In this document: in pieces, positions 33,226 through 41,818 of the stretch
Numbering within the stretch: position 1 is the stretch's first letter
Layout of the letters: each line of letters starts with the position of its first letter
Assembly (NCBI RefSeq): GCF_001641615.1
Contig: NZ_LRRU01000020.1
Coordinates: forward strand, 144,525-208,524
From: Pseudoalteromonas gelatinilytica
GTDB taxonomy: Bacteria > Pseudomonadota > Gammaproteobacteria > Enterobacterales > Alteromonadaceae
Reading direction: 5' to 3'
Length of the DNA stretch: 64,000 nucleotides
Made by a program: the position numbers and the translations under genes
Notes under the pieces: model-generated
Told to the model about the DNA's origin: nothing
What the model saw: the letters and a program-made list of their open reading frames with translations, nothing else
Databases searched by the model: none

Positions 33226-34119
33226 ATGCAGACAGTCGATGTCGAAGCCGTTTCAATTAAGTCGCAAAAGTTATCAAAAGCGAAAGCTAAGCAAGATGTT
33301 ATTTTTGACTTAAATGTTAAAAACCCAAGTTTAAAATGGAATGCCGATGGCCATTACCCATACAAGCGTAAAATGGAGGTGGTTGAGTACGAGCGCCATA
33401 AGCATGAATTACAAATTGAGCTTTTAAAAATGCAAGGCTGGGTAAAAGAGACCAACCAGCAAATTGTGATTCTATTTGAGGGGCGAGATGCGGCAGGGAA
33501 AGGTGGCACTATAAAGCGCTTTATGGAGCACTTAAACCCTCGTGGGGCGCACGTAGTGGCTTTAGAGAAGCCATCTGCAAGAGAGCGTGATCAGTGGTAT
33601 TTTCAGCGTTACATTAACCACCTACCCACCAAAGGGGAAATTATACTATTTGATCGTTCTTGGTATAACCGTGCAGGAGTAGAAAAGGTAATGGGGTTTT
33701 GTGATGACCACGAGTATTTGGAATTTATGCGCCAAACACCCCAACTTGAACGTATGTTGGTGAATAGCGGTATTAAGTTATTTAAATATTGGTTTTCGGT
33801 CAGTAGAGAAGAGCAATTTAGACGCTTTAAATCGCGCCAAAACGACCCACTAAAACAATGGAAATTGAGCCCGGTTGATATGGCATCACTAGCTAAATGG
33901 CATGATTATAGTGACGCCAAAGATGCCATGATGTTTCATACCCATACTAAAGATGCGCCTTGGACACAAATTCGCTCTGATGATAAAAAACGCGGGCGTA
34001 TAAACTGTATGCGTCATTTCTTAAGCTGTTTGGATTACCCAGAAAAAGATCACGACATAGTCAATCGGGTCGATTCGCTTATTGTCACTGAACCTACCCG
34101 TATGTCGACGCGTCAGTAA
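33226..34119 (+). CDS. ppk2: polyphosphate kinase 2
   Basis: 297-residue PPK2: transfers phosphate between polyphosphate and nucleoside di- or monophosphates. Walker A is GRDAAGKGGT (residues 86-95), the Walker B is EIILFDRSWYNRAGVE near 138-153, and the lid is SREEQFRRFKSRQNDPLKQW. It is a single-domain enzyme of typical length. The favoured direction (NTP synthesis from polyphosphate) follows from the family and is not shown by the sequence. AAAGGAG precedes the start. A small lysine-rich protein gene follows after 11 nt and shares the terminator. Confidence 0.95.
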   Translation: MQTVDVEAVSIKSQKLSKAKAKQDVIFDLNVKNPSLKWNADGHYPYKRKMEVVEYERHKHELQIELLKMQGWVKETNQQIVILFEGRDAAGKGGTIKRFMEHLNPRGAHVVALEKPSARERDQWYFQRYINHLPTKGEIILFDRSWYNRAGVEKVMGFCDDHEYLEFMRQTPQLERMLVNSGIKLFKYWFSVSREEQFRRFKSRQNDPLKQWKLSPVDMASLAKWHDYSDAKDAMMFHTHTKDAPWTQIRSDDKKRGRINCMRHFLSCLDYPEKDHDIVNRVDSLIVTEPTRMSTRQ

Positions 34120-34130
34120 AGGAGAGTACA

Positions 34131-34442
34131 ATGCAAAATTCAGAGTCAGTATTTGAGAAGCGCCTTGCTAAGCTCGAAAAAATTATCGAAAAAAGCAAAA
34201 AAGAAGTGGCTAGAACCACTGAACTTGCAAAAGATGCAGCACTTAAAGCACAAGCAGCTGTAAAGTGTGCCAATGAAGCAGAGAGTCTCGCTGATAATGC
34301 AAAAAAGCGATTGAAAGCTGCTAAAAAGCAGTTGAAAGAGGCTAAAGTGTTAAAAATCGCGCAGAAAAATGCATCGAAAAAATCGGCAATAAAACGTGCT
34401 AAACGAATGGCAAAGAATAAGGCTGATACTAAAAACGCTTAA
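34131..34442 (+). CDS. lysine/alanine-rich coiled-coil protein
   Basis: 103 residues, highly basic: about 25 Lys and 5 Arg, with Ala the other dominant residue. Heptad-like spacing (KRLAKLEKIIEKSKKEVA and onward) implies one long helix or coiled coil; the last 35 residues (from KVLKIAQK) are almost free of acidic residues, like histone H1-type or phasin-type tails. There is no signal peptide or membrane segment; one Cys. GGAGAG precedes the start. It lies 11 nt after ppk2 and ends at the shared terminator. The protein could bind a polyanion such as DNA or polyphosphate (inference). I do not recognise a named family. Confidence 0.78.
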   Translation: MQNSESVFEKRLAKLEKIIEKSKKEVARTTELAKDAALKAQAAVKCANEAESLADNAKKRLKAAKKQLKEAKVLKIAQKNASKKSAIKRAKRMAKNKADTKNA

Positions 34443-34449
34443 AGTTAAT

Positions 34450-34482
34450 AAAGGGCACAAGGCTAATGTGCCCTTTATTTTT
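34450..34482 (+). terminator. Rho-independent terminator after ppk2 operon
   Basis: AAAGGGCACA pairs with TGTGCCCTTT around a 7-nt loop, followed by ATTTTT. Confidence 0.9.
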
Positions 34483-34561
34483 GTATTAAGCTTATTGCTG
34501 GACATTTTTCCGATTCTCGTTATGCTAAACGTCAACTTTTCAGGGACTTAAAAGCATATTT

Positions 34562-34981
34562 ATGAGAATCATACCGGCATTTTTTGTTATTTTACTGCTA
34601 TGTTCAGCTTGTAGCAGTTATTCACCTATCAACCAAGAAATGCAAACTAAGTTACAAGGCTCATGGCAGTCTACAAATAGCCCAGTTTGTGAAGCTAATT
34701 TTCATACTATAACCTTTAATAACAAAACATTAGAAATTTCTTATGACGAACAAGGGTTTATTTCTGAGACTGAAGCAAGAAAAACCTTTGTTTATACTAT
34801 TCTTTCGACAGAGAGAAATTTAATTCGAGTGCAACTTGAAAATGAAACTCGCTTAGATAAAAAAGGCAACCCAGTTGTTTGGCATCTTAAGCCACTTAGA
34901 AATGATAAATACTGCTGGGGCAGAGATGATTGGCCTGACCTATCTTGTACAGCTTCCCGTTATAAATGCATTGTAAAATAA
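34562..34981 (+). CDS. hypothetical lipoprotein
   Basis: 139 residues with a lipoprotein signal (MRIIPAFFVILLLCSAC; lipid attachment at C17). The mature part is mostly beta-strand in character with four further cysteines (PVCEAN, KYCWG, LSCTAS, KCIVK), which suggests two disulfides in the periplasm. A GSWQS segment followed by short alternating strands hints at a small lipocalin-like or barrel fold, but no family is recognised. It stands alone between the ppk2 terminator and ttcA. Confidence 0.75.
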   Translation: MRIIPAFFVILLLCSACSSYSPINQEMQTKLQGSWQSTNSPVCEANFHTITFNNKTLEISYDEQGFISETEARKTFVYTILSTERNLIRVQLENETRLDKKGNPVVWHLKPLRNDKYCWGRDDWPDLSCTASRYKCIVK

Positions 34982-35056
34982 ATAAGAAGTTAGTTTGCAG
35001 AAGTCAGAAAATTAAAACTTTGAGCCTATAAATTCATAAACCTTTGAGTCTATTCC

Positions 35057-35101
35057 CAAAGCGCTTTGCTTTACGTGGTATCTTCTCCAGTGAAGCGCTT
35101 T
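35057..35101. promoter_or_regulatory. two AAGCGCTT palindromes upstream of ttcA promoter
   Basis: A perfect 12-bp palindrome CAAAGCGCTTTG (35057-35068) and a second core AAGCGCTT (35093-35100), centres 34 bp apart. Both lie just upstream of the proposed ttcA promoter. Confidence 0.4.
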
Positions 35102-35120
35102 AATTATCCCACGCTAATCA

Positions 35121-35149
35121 TTTCAACTCGCTCAAAAAGTCCGTATAAT
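35121..35149 (+). promoter_or_regulatory. promoter of ttcA
   Basis: TTTCAA (35121-35126), 17 nt, TATAAT (35144-35149), some 60 nt before the start codon. Confidence 0.65.
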
Positions 35150-35207
35150 CCACGCCGAACTTTTTACTATGAAACATGGCTTAGTAAAGCCTGTATGAGC
35201 AGAGCAA

Positions 35208-36101
35208 ATGAATCAAACTGATACTAGAAAAGAAACTCTTGAATTTAATAAACTTCAAAAGCGTCTAAGAAGGCATGTTGGTACCGCGATTACTGATTAC
35301 AACATGATCGAAGACGGTGATGTTGTTATGGCATGTATCAGTGGTGGTAAAGATTCTTTTGCAATGCTAGATATTTTGCTTAATTTACAAAAAGCAGCGC
35401 CAATTAAATTTGAAGTGATTGCGGTAAACCTTGATCAGAAGCAGCCAGGTTTTCCAGAGCATATCTTGCCTGATTACTTTGAAACGCTAAATATCCCGTA
35501 TTACATCGTTGATAAAGATACTTACTCAGTTGTAAAAGAAAAAGTACCAGAGGGCAAAACTACCTGTGGTCTGTGTTCACGACTTCGTCGCGGCACACTT
35601 TATTCATTTGCAGAAAAAATTGGTGCAACCAAACTAGCACTTGGTCATCACATGGATGATATCGTTGAGACAATGTTCTTAAATATGTTCCATGGTTCAC
35701 GATTAAAAGCGATGCCACCGAAATTACGCTCTGATGATGAACGTAACGTGGTCATTCGTCCGTTGTCTTATTGCCGTGAAAAAGATTTAATTAAATACGC
35801 CGAGCACAAAGATTTCCCGATCATTCCTTGTAATTTATGTGGTTCACAAGAAAACCTGCAGCGTCAATCAATCAAAGCCATGCTGACAGAGTGGGATAAG
35901 AAAACCCCAGGTCGTGTCGAAAGTATCTTTAAGTCTTTACAGAATGTCAGCCCAAGCCAGCTTGCAGACAGAAACTTATTTGATTTTGAAAACTTACCAC
36001 TTGATAGAGAAGGCAATCGTGAAAGCTATGATTTTAGCGAGGCGGTGGTCTCTTCTACAAACATTGATGAATCATTATTTATTGATGTAACAAATATATA
36101 A
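35208..36101 (+). CDS. ttcA: tRNA 2-thiocytidine synthetase TtcA
   Basis: 297-residue enzyme that thiolates cytidine 32 in the anticodon loop of certain tRNAs, using ATP and a [4Fe-4S] cluster. The PP-loop SGGKDS lies at residues 45-50 and the CxxC motif at C120/C123 ([12 protein letters not shown]). A second CxxC at C208/C211 (CNLCGSQ) lies where TtcA proteins have it. Length fits the family (E. coli 311). It is a single gene with a TATAAT promoter and a strong bidirectional terminator shared with convergent uspE. Confidence 0.96.
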   Translation: MNQTDTRKETLEFNKLQKRLRRHVGTAITDYNMIEDGDVVMACISGGKDSFAMLDILLNLQKAAPIKFEVIAVNLDQKQPGFPEHILPDYFETLNIPYYIVDKDTYSVVKEKVPEGKTTCGLCSRLRRGTLYSFAEKIGATKLALGHHMDDIVETMFLNMFHGSRLKAMPPKLRSDDERNVVIRPLSYCREKDLIKYAEHKDFPIIPCNLCGSQENLQRQSIKAMLTEWDKKTPGRVESIFKSLQNVSPSQLADRNLFDFENLPLDREGNRESYDFSEAVVSSTNIDESLFIDVTNI

Positions 36102-36120
36102 AAACCTCCAAACTGTATAT

Positions 36121-36149
36121 AAAAAAAAGCCCCAAACTGGGGCTTTTTT
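36121..36149. terminator. bidirectional terminator between ttcA and uspE
   Basis: A run of A, then AAGCCCC, loop, GGGGCTT and a run of T. The A and T runs on both sides allow it to end both convergent transcripts. Confidence 0.92.
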
Positions 36150-36166
36150 AATCCCTATTCAATAGG

Positions 36167-37090
36167 TTACTTAGCAAGTGGGCTTACATAGCCATCTGGT
36201 TTTAACGCTAACACATCGCAGTCAAGGCTATCAATGACGTGCTCTGCAGTGTTACCGACAAGCGCAGCACTTAAGCCAGTACGGCCAACTGTACCAATTA
36301 CAACTAATTCGCTGTTTAAGCGCGCTGCAACATCAGGAATAACATCTTCTGGTAAGCCTTCTTCAATATGGCAATGAGCTTGGTCAATAGCAAAGCCTTC
36401 AGCTAACGAGAGCGTTGATTCATAGTGATGCTTCTTAACTGATTCGTTATAAACACCTGGGTTAAATTCAGGGATTTCAATCGCGATATTAACAGGTGTT
36501 GCTGGGTAAGCATTCACAAGGTTAAGCGTTGCGTTGGCCAAGTCACAAATGAAGCGAGCGTCATTAATAATACGCTTGTTAAGTTCAAGGTGTTGTTCAT
36601 TCTCACTCACTGCGTTTACTGCAGCTAAAATATTCCCTTTTGCCGGCCACTCTTTCTCTTTAACAAGTAAAACTGGAGCAGGGCACTTGCGAATGAGGTG
36701 CCAGTCAGTAGGGGTGAAAATAACTGATTTAAGCGTATCGTGTTGATGAGTGCCTTTTACAACAAGGTCAAAACCATCGTTGATCACTGTATTGATAATG
36801 GCTTCGTAAGGGCGATTATGCCAAACCACGCAGCTATCAATGGTAAGCTCTGGGTAAAGTGCAATTTGCTCATTTAACCATTCTTGGCGGTCTTTTATAA
36901 CGGCTTCTCGCATTGCTTCACGCTCATCAGAAGAAAGCATAGTGGTCATTTCGTAAGAGAAGTCGTAGATACTGAGGAAAGCAGTGATGGTCGCGCCAGA
37001 TTTTTTGGCTAGATCAATTGAGCGGCTTAAACTATGTTGCTGCTCTTTGGTTGGGTCTATAACTGCTAAAATTCGTTTAATTGCGTCCAT
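36167..37090 (-). CDS. uspE: universal stress protein UspE
   Basis: 307-residue protein with two tandem Usp domains (residues about 1-145 and 155-300). The first contains RILAVIDPTKEQQHSL and a poor nucleotide loop; the second ends in VVIGTVGRTGLSAALVGNTAEHV, the G-x-x-G-x9-G-S/N ATP-binding pattern. UspE-type proteins act in stress survival, motility and cell interaction. The ATG at 37090 is chosen for AGGAGC upstream; the frame runs 78 nt further up. It follows fnr, as in many gammaproteobacteria, and an FNR-type box lies in the gap, so its expression probably rises when oxygen falls. Confidence 0.93.
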   Translation of the reverse strand: MDAIKRILAVIDPTKEQQHSLSRSIDLAKKSGATITAFLSIYDFSYEMTTMLSSDEREAMREAVIKDRQEWLNEQIALYPELTIDSCVVWHNRPYEAIINTVINDGFDLVVKGTHQHDTLKSVIFTPTDWHLIRKCPAPVLLVKEKEWPAKGNILAAVNAVSENEQHLELNKRIINDARFICDLANATLNLVNAYPATPVNIAIEIPEFNPGVYNESVKKHHYESTLSLAEGFAIDQAHCHIEEGLPEDVIPDVAARLNSELVVIGTVGRTGLSAALVGNTAEHVIDSLDCDVLALKPDGYVSPLAK

Positions 37091-37175
37091 GTGCTGCTCC
37101 TTAACTGTTCCGCAAAAAGTAGTACTTTGAGTGTAACCTAAATTTAGAACAGTTAAAGGGGCAAACAATAGAAAG

Positions 37176-37189
37176 TTGCGTTAAATCAA
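37176..37189 (-). promoter_or_regulatory. FNR-type box upstream of uspE
   Basis: TTGCG-TTAA-ATCAA, eight of ten consensus positions of TTGAT-N4-ATCAA. It lies between the fnr stop codon and uspE, with its centre about 92 nt before the uspE start, which leaves room for a class II FNR-activated promoter. Confidence 0.55.
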
Positions 37190-37192
37190 ACT

Positions 37193-37927
37193 CTATTTAC
37201 ATTTAATCGCCGCTGTTGCTGCAAGCGCTTGTTGGTCCAAAATGGTGATAAATTTACCTTCTACCTTGATTAAACCTGCTTTTTGGAAGCGGCTTAAAAG
37301 GCGGCTAATTGTTTCAACTGTTAAACCTAAATAGTTACCTATTTCACCACGTGTCATGGTTAAACGGAATTCTTTACGCGAAAAACCACGTTCACCAAAA
37401 CGCTCTGCAAGATTATAAATAAAACTGGCTAGACGCTCTTCAGCTGACTTTTTATTGAGTAACAATAACATTTCTTGGTCATAGTTAATTTCATTACTCA
37501 TTAAACGCATAATTTGTTGGCGTAGCTTAGGTAATTTACCTGCTAATTCGTCTAATGTATCGAATGGAATTTCACATACCATTGAAGTTTCAAGGGCTTG
37601 TGAGAAACTTTGATGAGCCATTTTGTTAATAGCATCGAAACCAACTAAATCACCCGCTAGATGAAAACCAGTAATTTGTTCATCACCTTGTTCTGATAAA
37701 GTATAAGACTTAAACGAACCTGAGCGTACCGCATAAATGGCATTTAAGCTTTCGCCAGATTCAAATAAATAATCACCTTTATGCAGTGGTTTCTTACGTT
37801 CGATGATTTCATCGAGACGATCCATTTCTTGACCGTTTAATGAAAATGGCAAACATAGCTGGCTGATACTGCAATTATTACAGCTAATTGTGCATAAGCC
37901 TTTTGACTTGTTTTGTGAGAAGTCCAT
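37193..37927 (-). CDS. fnr: oxygen-responsive regulator FNR (EtrA)
   Basis: 244-residue FNR. The [4Fe-4S] ligands are C16, C19 and C25 in the N-terminus plus C118 in SMVCEIPF; C12 is an additional cysteine. Residues about 40-150 are the beta-roll sensor, followed by the dimer helix and the winged helix with [14 protein letters not shown], carrying the Glu-x-x-Ser-Arg that reads the TTGAT half-site. Without oxygen it dimerises and controls anaerobic and microaerobic genes. It lies downstream of the cbb3 assembly genes and upstream of uspE, the common order in the group. The separate ccoNOQP operon is a probable target. Confidence 0.96.
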   Translation of the reverse strand: MDFSQNKSKGLCTISCNNCSISQLCLPFSLNGQEMDRLDEIIERKKPLHKGDYLFESGESLNAIYAVRSGSFKSYTLSEQGDEQITGFHLAGDLVGFDAINKMAHQSFSQALETSMVCEIPFDTLDELAGKLPKLRQQIMRLMSNEINYDQEMLLLLNKKSAEERLASFIYNLAERFGERGFSRKEFRLTMTRGEIGNYLGLTVETISRLLSRFQKAGLIKVEGKFITILDQQALAATAAIKCK

Positions 37928-37965
37928 ACATCAAATCCATTCAAATAAGTTAACAACACGTAAGA

Positions 37966-38637
37966 TTAATGAACTAGCTTATCGGTTGCTATAATTAATA
38001 AGTATATACCGTACCATATTATTACGCTGCCTAGAATAACCCTAGTCCAAACATGGTTGAAAATAGTGTTTATTTTCTGGCTGACTAGACCTACGCTTAT
38101 CATGGCAGGAAAGGTTCCTAACGCGAAAAACAACATAACACCTGCACCATGTAAGGCTGATGGGCTAGTGAGTGCCCAGGTTAGCGCTGAATAAACTAAA
38201 CCACAGGGCAACCAGCCCCATAAAGCGCCATATAGTAGGGCTTTTGGGGTTGTATCAACCGGTAACAAATAACGATTGAGCTTCGCTAGATGCTGCCATA
38301 TTAAGGTTTTGCCAAGCTTTTCTAGCCACTGTAGGGTTGCTGCTAAGCGCATAATATAAATCCCAACAAGCAGCATGAAAATACCACTTAAAAACGATAA
38401 GGCTATTGAAATCGTGGTATTTTGCGCTGCAAAACGGCTGCTAATTCCAGCGACTAGCGCGCCAGCAAGCATGTAACTAAGCGCACGGCCAAGGTTATAA
38501 GCAACAGAAAAACTGACAGCACGGTTTTTATTAGCGGCAAGCTGTAAACTACTGGCAATGCCACCACACATGGCTAGGCAATGACCACTGCCTAACAACC
38601 CCATTACAAATGCACTAATAAACAGCGGATCAATCAT
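37966..38637 (-). CDS. TauE/SafE-like (UPF0721-type) membrane protein of the cco cluster
   Basis: 223-residue inner-membrane protein with about six membrane helices. It is recognisable by GSGHCLAMCGGIASSL at the N-terminus and WGWLPCGLVYSALTWAL in the middle, the Cys-containing helices of the DsbD-like 'sulfite exporter TauE/SafE' group found next to cbb3 oxidase assembly genes. The paired Cys/Met positions suggest a role in copper or redox handling during oxidase maturation; transport of sulfite is unlikely in this context (inference). The start overlaps the end of ccoS by 8 nt. Confidence 0.88.
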   Translation of the reverse strand: MIDPLFISAFVMGLLGSGHCLAMCGGIASSLQLAANKNRAVSFSVAYNLGRALSYMLAGALVAGISSRFAAQNTTISIALSFLSGIFMLLVGIYIMRLAATLQWLEKLGKTLIWQHLAKLNRYLLPVDTTPKALLYGALWGWLPCGLVYSALTWALTSPSALHGAGVMLFFALGTFPAMISVGLVSQKINTIFNHVWTRVILGSVIIWYGIYLLIIATDKLVH

Positions 38638-38797
38638 TACTTTTGTTGTGCTGCTCTTTATCGTCTTCGAACAGGATACTGTGGCCCTGTTTGTTTAAAT
38701 CAGAAAATTGTTCGCTTTTAACAGCCCAAAAGAACACCCCGATAGCAATCAGCACAAATAAAATGGCGATCGGGATAAGCATGTAGATGATACTCAT
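38630..38797 (-). CDS. ccoS: cbb3 oxidase assembly protein CcoS
   Basis: 55-residue protein with one N-terminal membrane helix (IIYMLIPIAILFVLIAIGVFF) followed by AVKSEQFSDLNKQGHSILFEDD, the conserved CcoS tail. CcoS is needed to load heme and copper into the cbb3 oxidase. The ATG at 38797 overlaps the stop of ccoI (ATGA), so translation is coupled; the longer reading frame upstream lies within ccoI. Confidence 0.93.
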   Translation of the reverse strand: MSIIYMLIPIAILFVLIAIGVFFWAVKSEQFSDLNKQGHSILFEDDKEQHNKSND

Positions 38798-41169
38798 AGT
38801 TTTAATAACCTTAATGAGTTGGTAATAACCAAAATGGAGCTTGCAGACATACCAATTACAGCCATCCAAGGAGCAACAAGGCCAAGGGCTGCCAATGGTA
38901 AAATCGAACCATTGTAAATAAGTGATAATGCCAAGTTTTGCTTTACAATACGGCGCGTCTTTTTCGACACTGTGAGCAAATGCTCTATGGCGGTTAGATC
39001 ACTATTGAGTAATACCACATCGGCACTGTTTTTGGAAATATCAGCGCCGGTTTCCATCGCAATCGATAAATGCGCACTGGCAAATACAGGGCTGTCATTC
39101 ACGCCATCACCCACCATAGCAACAATGGCACCTTTACTGGCAAGTGCTTCGACATGGGTTTGTTTGTCACGTGGGCTACATGCTGCATGCACGGTATCTA
39201 AATTTAATTGTTTTGCAATTCGCTCACCACTGTTCGACGCATCACCCGTTAACATATGGCATTTTATCTGTTGCGAATGTAATTCAGCGATCAACTTATC
39301 CGCATTACCGCGAAGGCTATCTGCTAAGTAAAAGCGCGCCACAATTTGTTTATCGATATACAAGGTTGCTTGAGCATCTGCTTTTTCGGTATCAAACCAA
39401 CCGCTTTTACCTATCGCGATATGTTGTTCGTTAAGTTCTGCGGTGATGCCTTTACCTGGTTCGATTGTCACATTCTCAATCGGATTAACTGAGTCATTGT
39501 AAGTTGCAAATGCATTAGCAATAGGGTGCTCAGAGAAGCTTTCAAGTTGTGCTGCTAGTCGTAATGCATCAGCTTCGCTGTACTGGCTATTTACTAGTTC
39601 AACACGCTCTATAGTGAAACGACCTTGGGTCAGGGTACCTGTTTTATCAAAGGCAATATCGGTTAATTGTGGTAGCGTTTCTAATACGTGGGCTTGTTTA
39701 ATTAAAATTCCACGCTTTGTTAAGCTTGCTACTGCACAGGTAAGGGCAGTAGGGATCGCTAAGCTCAGTGCACAAGGACAGGTTGCAACAAGCACCGAAA
39801 TAGTGACCCAAAAGGCATGTTCAGGGTCAATTTGATACCAACCAATCGCTGTAATTGAGGCGAACAGCAATAAACAAGCAACAAACCACTGCGCGACTTT
39901 ATCCGTGATTTCGACTAATCGCGGACGCTTAGTTAACGCGGTGTGTTGTAATTTAATAATTTGATTAAGCAGCGTATTTTGACCTATTTTGTTGATCTCT
40001 ATACTGATCACACCATCATGGTTAATAGTGCCTGCGTAAACTTGATGGCTGATAAACTTATTAACGGGTTGATGCTCGCCCGTCATCATGGCTTCATCAA
40101 CCGTGGTTTTGCCTTTTGTAACAACACCATCAGCAGGAATGGTTTCACCTGCTTTGATCAACACAACATCACCCAGTTTTAGTTTTTTAGCCGCAATAAT
40201 TGATTCTTGATTATCGCTATTAATGATTCTTGCAGTGAGCGGCAGTAGCTTTTGTAAGTTAGCGGTAAACTCACTGGCTTTTAAACGAGCTCTAAATTCT
40301 AAATACTTACCTAATAATAATAAGAAGGTAAACATACAGATAGATTCAAAATATACTTCGCCAACCGACATTAACGTGGCATAACAGCTGGCTCCATAGG
40401 CACCAAAGATCGCTAATGAAACAGGTAAGTCCATATTCAGCTGTTTGGCTTTTAAACCATTAATGGCATTGGTTAAGAATGGCAGGGCACTGTAAAGAAT
40501 TACCGGTGACGCAAGGACCAAGCTTATCCAGCGAAAATACTGCTCGAAGTTCTCTTCCATGCCCGAAAACATGCCGAAATACATAGCAAAGGCGAACATC
40601 ATAACTTGCATGGTCATCAGACCCGCAACCCCTAAACGGCGGATGTACGCTTTTGCGGCTTGTTGTTTTTGACTCGCTTCAAGATCTGCTTGAAATGGGT
40701 ACGCTTTATAGCCGATTTCGTGTAATGAGGTGATAATTTGGCTAAGCGGTGTGACCGATTTATCCCACTGGATCATGGCACGATTAGTTGATGTATTTAC
40801 ATCCACGCGCTTAATTGCTTTTAAATTAAGTAATTGTTTCTCGATTAACCAAGCGCAGGCAGCACAGGTGATACCTTCGACGGTAAGAAGTACTTCTGAT
40901 AAGTCATTTGTGGCAGAAATAAACTCATCTTGAATATCTTCGTTATCGTAACTTTTAATCAATTCAAGCTGCTCTGGAACTAGTTGTTCAACCTTTCCAG
41001 AGCGTACAGTTCTAAATTTATAGTAATCGGTCATGCCTTGGGCGACGATATTCTCAGCAACCGTTTGGCAACCAATACAACACATAGGTTGTGCCTTACC
41101 GTCTATTTCGACAGTCGCATTAAAGCCTTTTGGCACACTTTCAAGACAATGAAAGCAATTATCGGACAT
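38794..41169 (-). CDS. ccoI: cbb3 oxidase copper-transporting P-type ATPase CcoI
   Basis: 791-residue P1B-type ATPase. The N-terminus has CFHC and CCIGC clusters, then an HMA domain with GITCAACAWLIE. The membrane CPC motif is TCPCALSLAIPTA, the phosphorylation site DKTGTLTQG, and the hinge GDGVNDSPVFASA. This is the CcoI/CopA2 form that exports copper to the periplasm for insertion in the cbb3 active site, not for detoxification. It follows ccoH by 9 nt and couples to ccoS. No strong ribosome-binding site is seen. Confidence 0.95.
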   Translation of the reverse strand: MSDNCFHCLESVPKGFNATVEIDGKAQPMCCIGCQTVAENIVAQGMTDYYKFRTVRSGKVEQLVPEQLELIKSYDNEDIQDEFISATNDLSEVLLTVEGITCAACAWLIEKQLLNLKAIKRVDVNTSTNRAMIQWDKSVTPLSQIITSLHEIGYKAYPFQADLEASQKQQAAKAYIRRLGVAGLMTMQVMMFAFAMYFGMFSGMEENFEQYFRWISLVLASPVILYSALPFLTNAINGLKAKQLNMDLPVSLAIFGAYGASCYATLMSVGEVYFESICMFTFLLLLGKYLEFRARLKASEFTANLQKLLPLTARIINSDNQESIIAAKKLKLGDVVLIKAGETIPADGVVTKGKTTVDEAMMTGEHQPVNKFISHQVYAGTINHDGVISIEINKIGQNTLLNQIIKLQHTALTKRPRLVEITDKVAQWFVACLLLFASITAIGWYQIDPEHAFWVTISVLVATCPCALSLAIPTALTCAVASLTKRGILIKQAHVLETLPQLTDIAFDKTGTLTQGRFTIERVELVNSQYSEADALRLAAQLESFSEHPIANAFATYNDSVNPIENVTIEPGKGITAELNEQHIAIGKSGWFDTEKADAQATLYIDKQIVARFYLADSLRGNADKLIAELHSQQIKCHMLTGDASNSGERIAKQLNLDTVHAACSPRDKQTHVEALASKGAIVAMVGDGVNDSPVFASAHLSIAMETGADISKNSADVVLLNSDLTAIEHLLTVSKKTRRIVKQNLALSLIYNGSILPLAALGLVAPWMAVIGMSASSILVITNSLRLLKL

Positions 41170-41178
41170 TAGAGTTTA

Positions 41179-41670
41179 CTACTTATATTCAGGGCTAATC
41201 GAAATCGTTTTTTCAGTTGGCAGAATTACATCTTCTTTAAGTTTCCAACTGTTATCGATTGGTTCAATAAACACTGTGTATGCACCATCAACGTGGGTGT
41301 CGAGTAGGGCAGTGAAATCACCATGGGCGTTTTTCATTAAGCTCACATCAAAGTCATTGGCTTTAATGGTGCGATGATAAAATGACATTTTTAAAGAATG
41401 AACATTACTAGCATCACCTTTCGTAAAAGTGAACGTGACTTTATCGTTAGTAATATCTAAATCGCCATGTAAATAAAGCGCTTTAGCTTTATTAAATTTA
41501 CTGAGTTCAAGGTTGATTGCTTTGCCTTTTTTATAATAATCGTCAACAACCATATCTGGGCCGTTGCCAATTGCCATATAAATAAGACCAGCACAGCCGA
41601 TGATAGCTGCAAGTGGAAAAGAGATTAAAAACCATGGCCAAAAGTTTTTATACCAAGGAGTGGGTTTCAT
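41179..41670 (-). CDS. ccoH: cbb3 oxidase assembly protein CcoH (FixH)
   Basis: 163-residue protein with one membrane helix near residues 11-34 (WFLISFPLAAIIGCAGLIYMA), preceded by PWYKNFWPW, then the periplasmic domain with the DDYYKKGKAINLE segment typical of FixH/CcoH. CcoH is a stable partner of the assembled oxidase and helps its maturation. It heads a minus-strand assembly operon ccoH-ccoI-ccoS-TauE-like, separated from ccoP by a terminator. No ccoG is present between ccoP and ccoH. Confidence 0.93.
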   Translation of the reverse strand: MKPTPWYKNFWPWFLISFPLAAIIGCAGLIYMAIGNGPDMVVDDYYKKGKAINLELSKFNKAKALYLHGDLDITNDKVTFTFTKGDASNVHSLKMSFYHRTIKANDFDVSLMKNAHGDFTALLDTHVDGAYTVFIEPIDNSWKLKEDVILPTEKTISISPEYK

Positions 41671-41729
41671 AGACTTATACCTTTAAAAACGTTGTACGCA
41701 TTTTATCGGATCTAAAAGCAAAAGACTAA

Positions 41730-41757
41730 AAAAAAGCCTCCAGATGGAGGCTTTTTT
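41730..41757 (-). terminator. terminator between ccoP and ccoH
   Basis: AAGCCTCC, loop AGAT, GGAGGCTT, with A and T runs on both sides. It ends the ccoNOQP transcript. Confidence 0.92.
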
Positions 41758-41818
41758 GATCTTAATTAATCTATTGAATTAAAAGATTAATTGTTTATAC
41801 ATTTTATTAACCGCGTGG

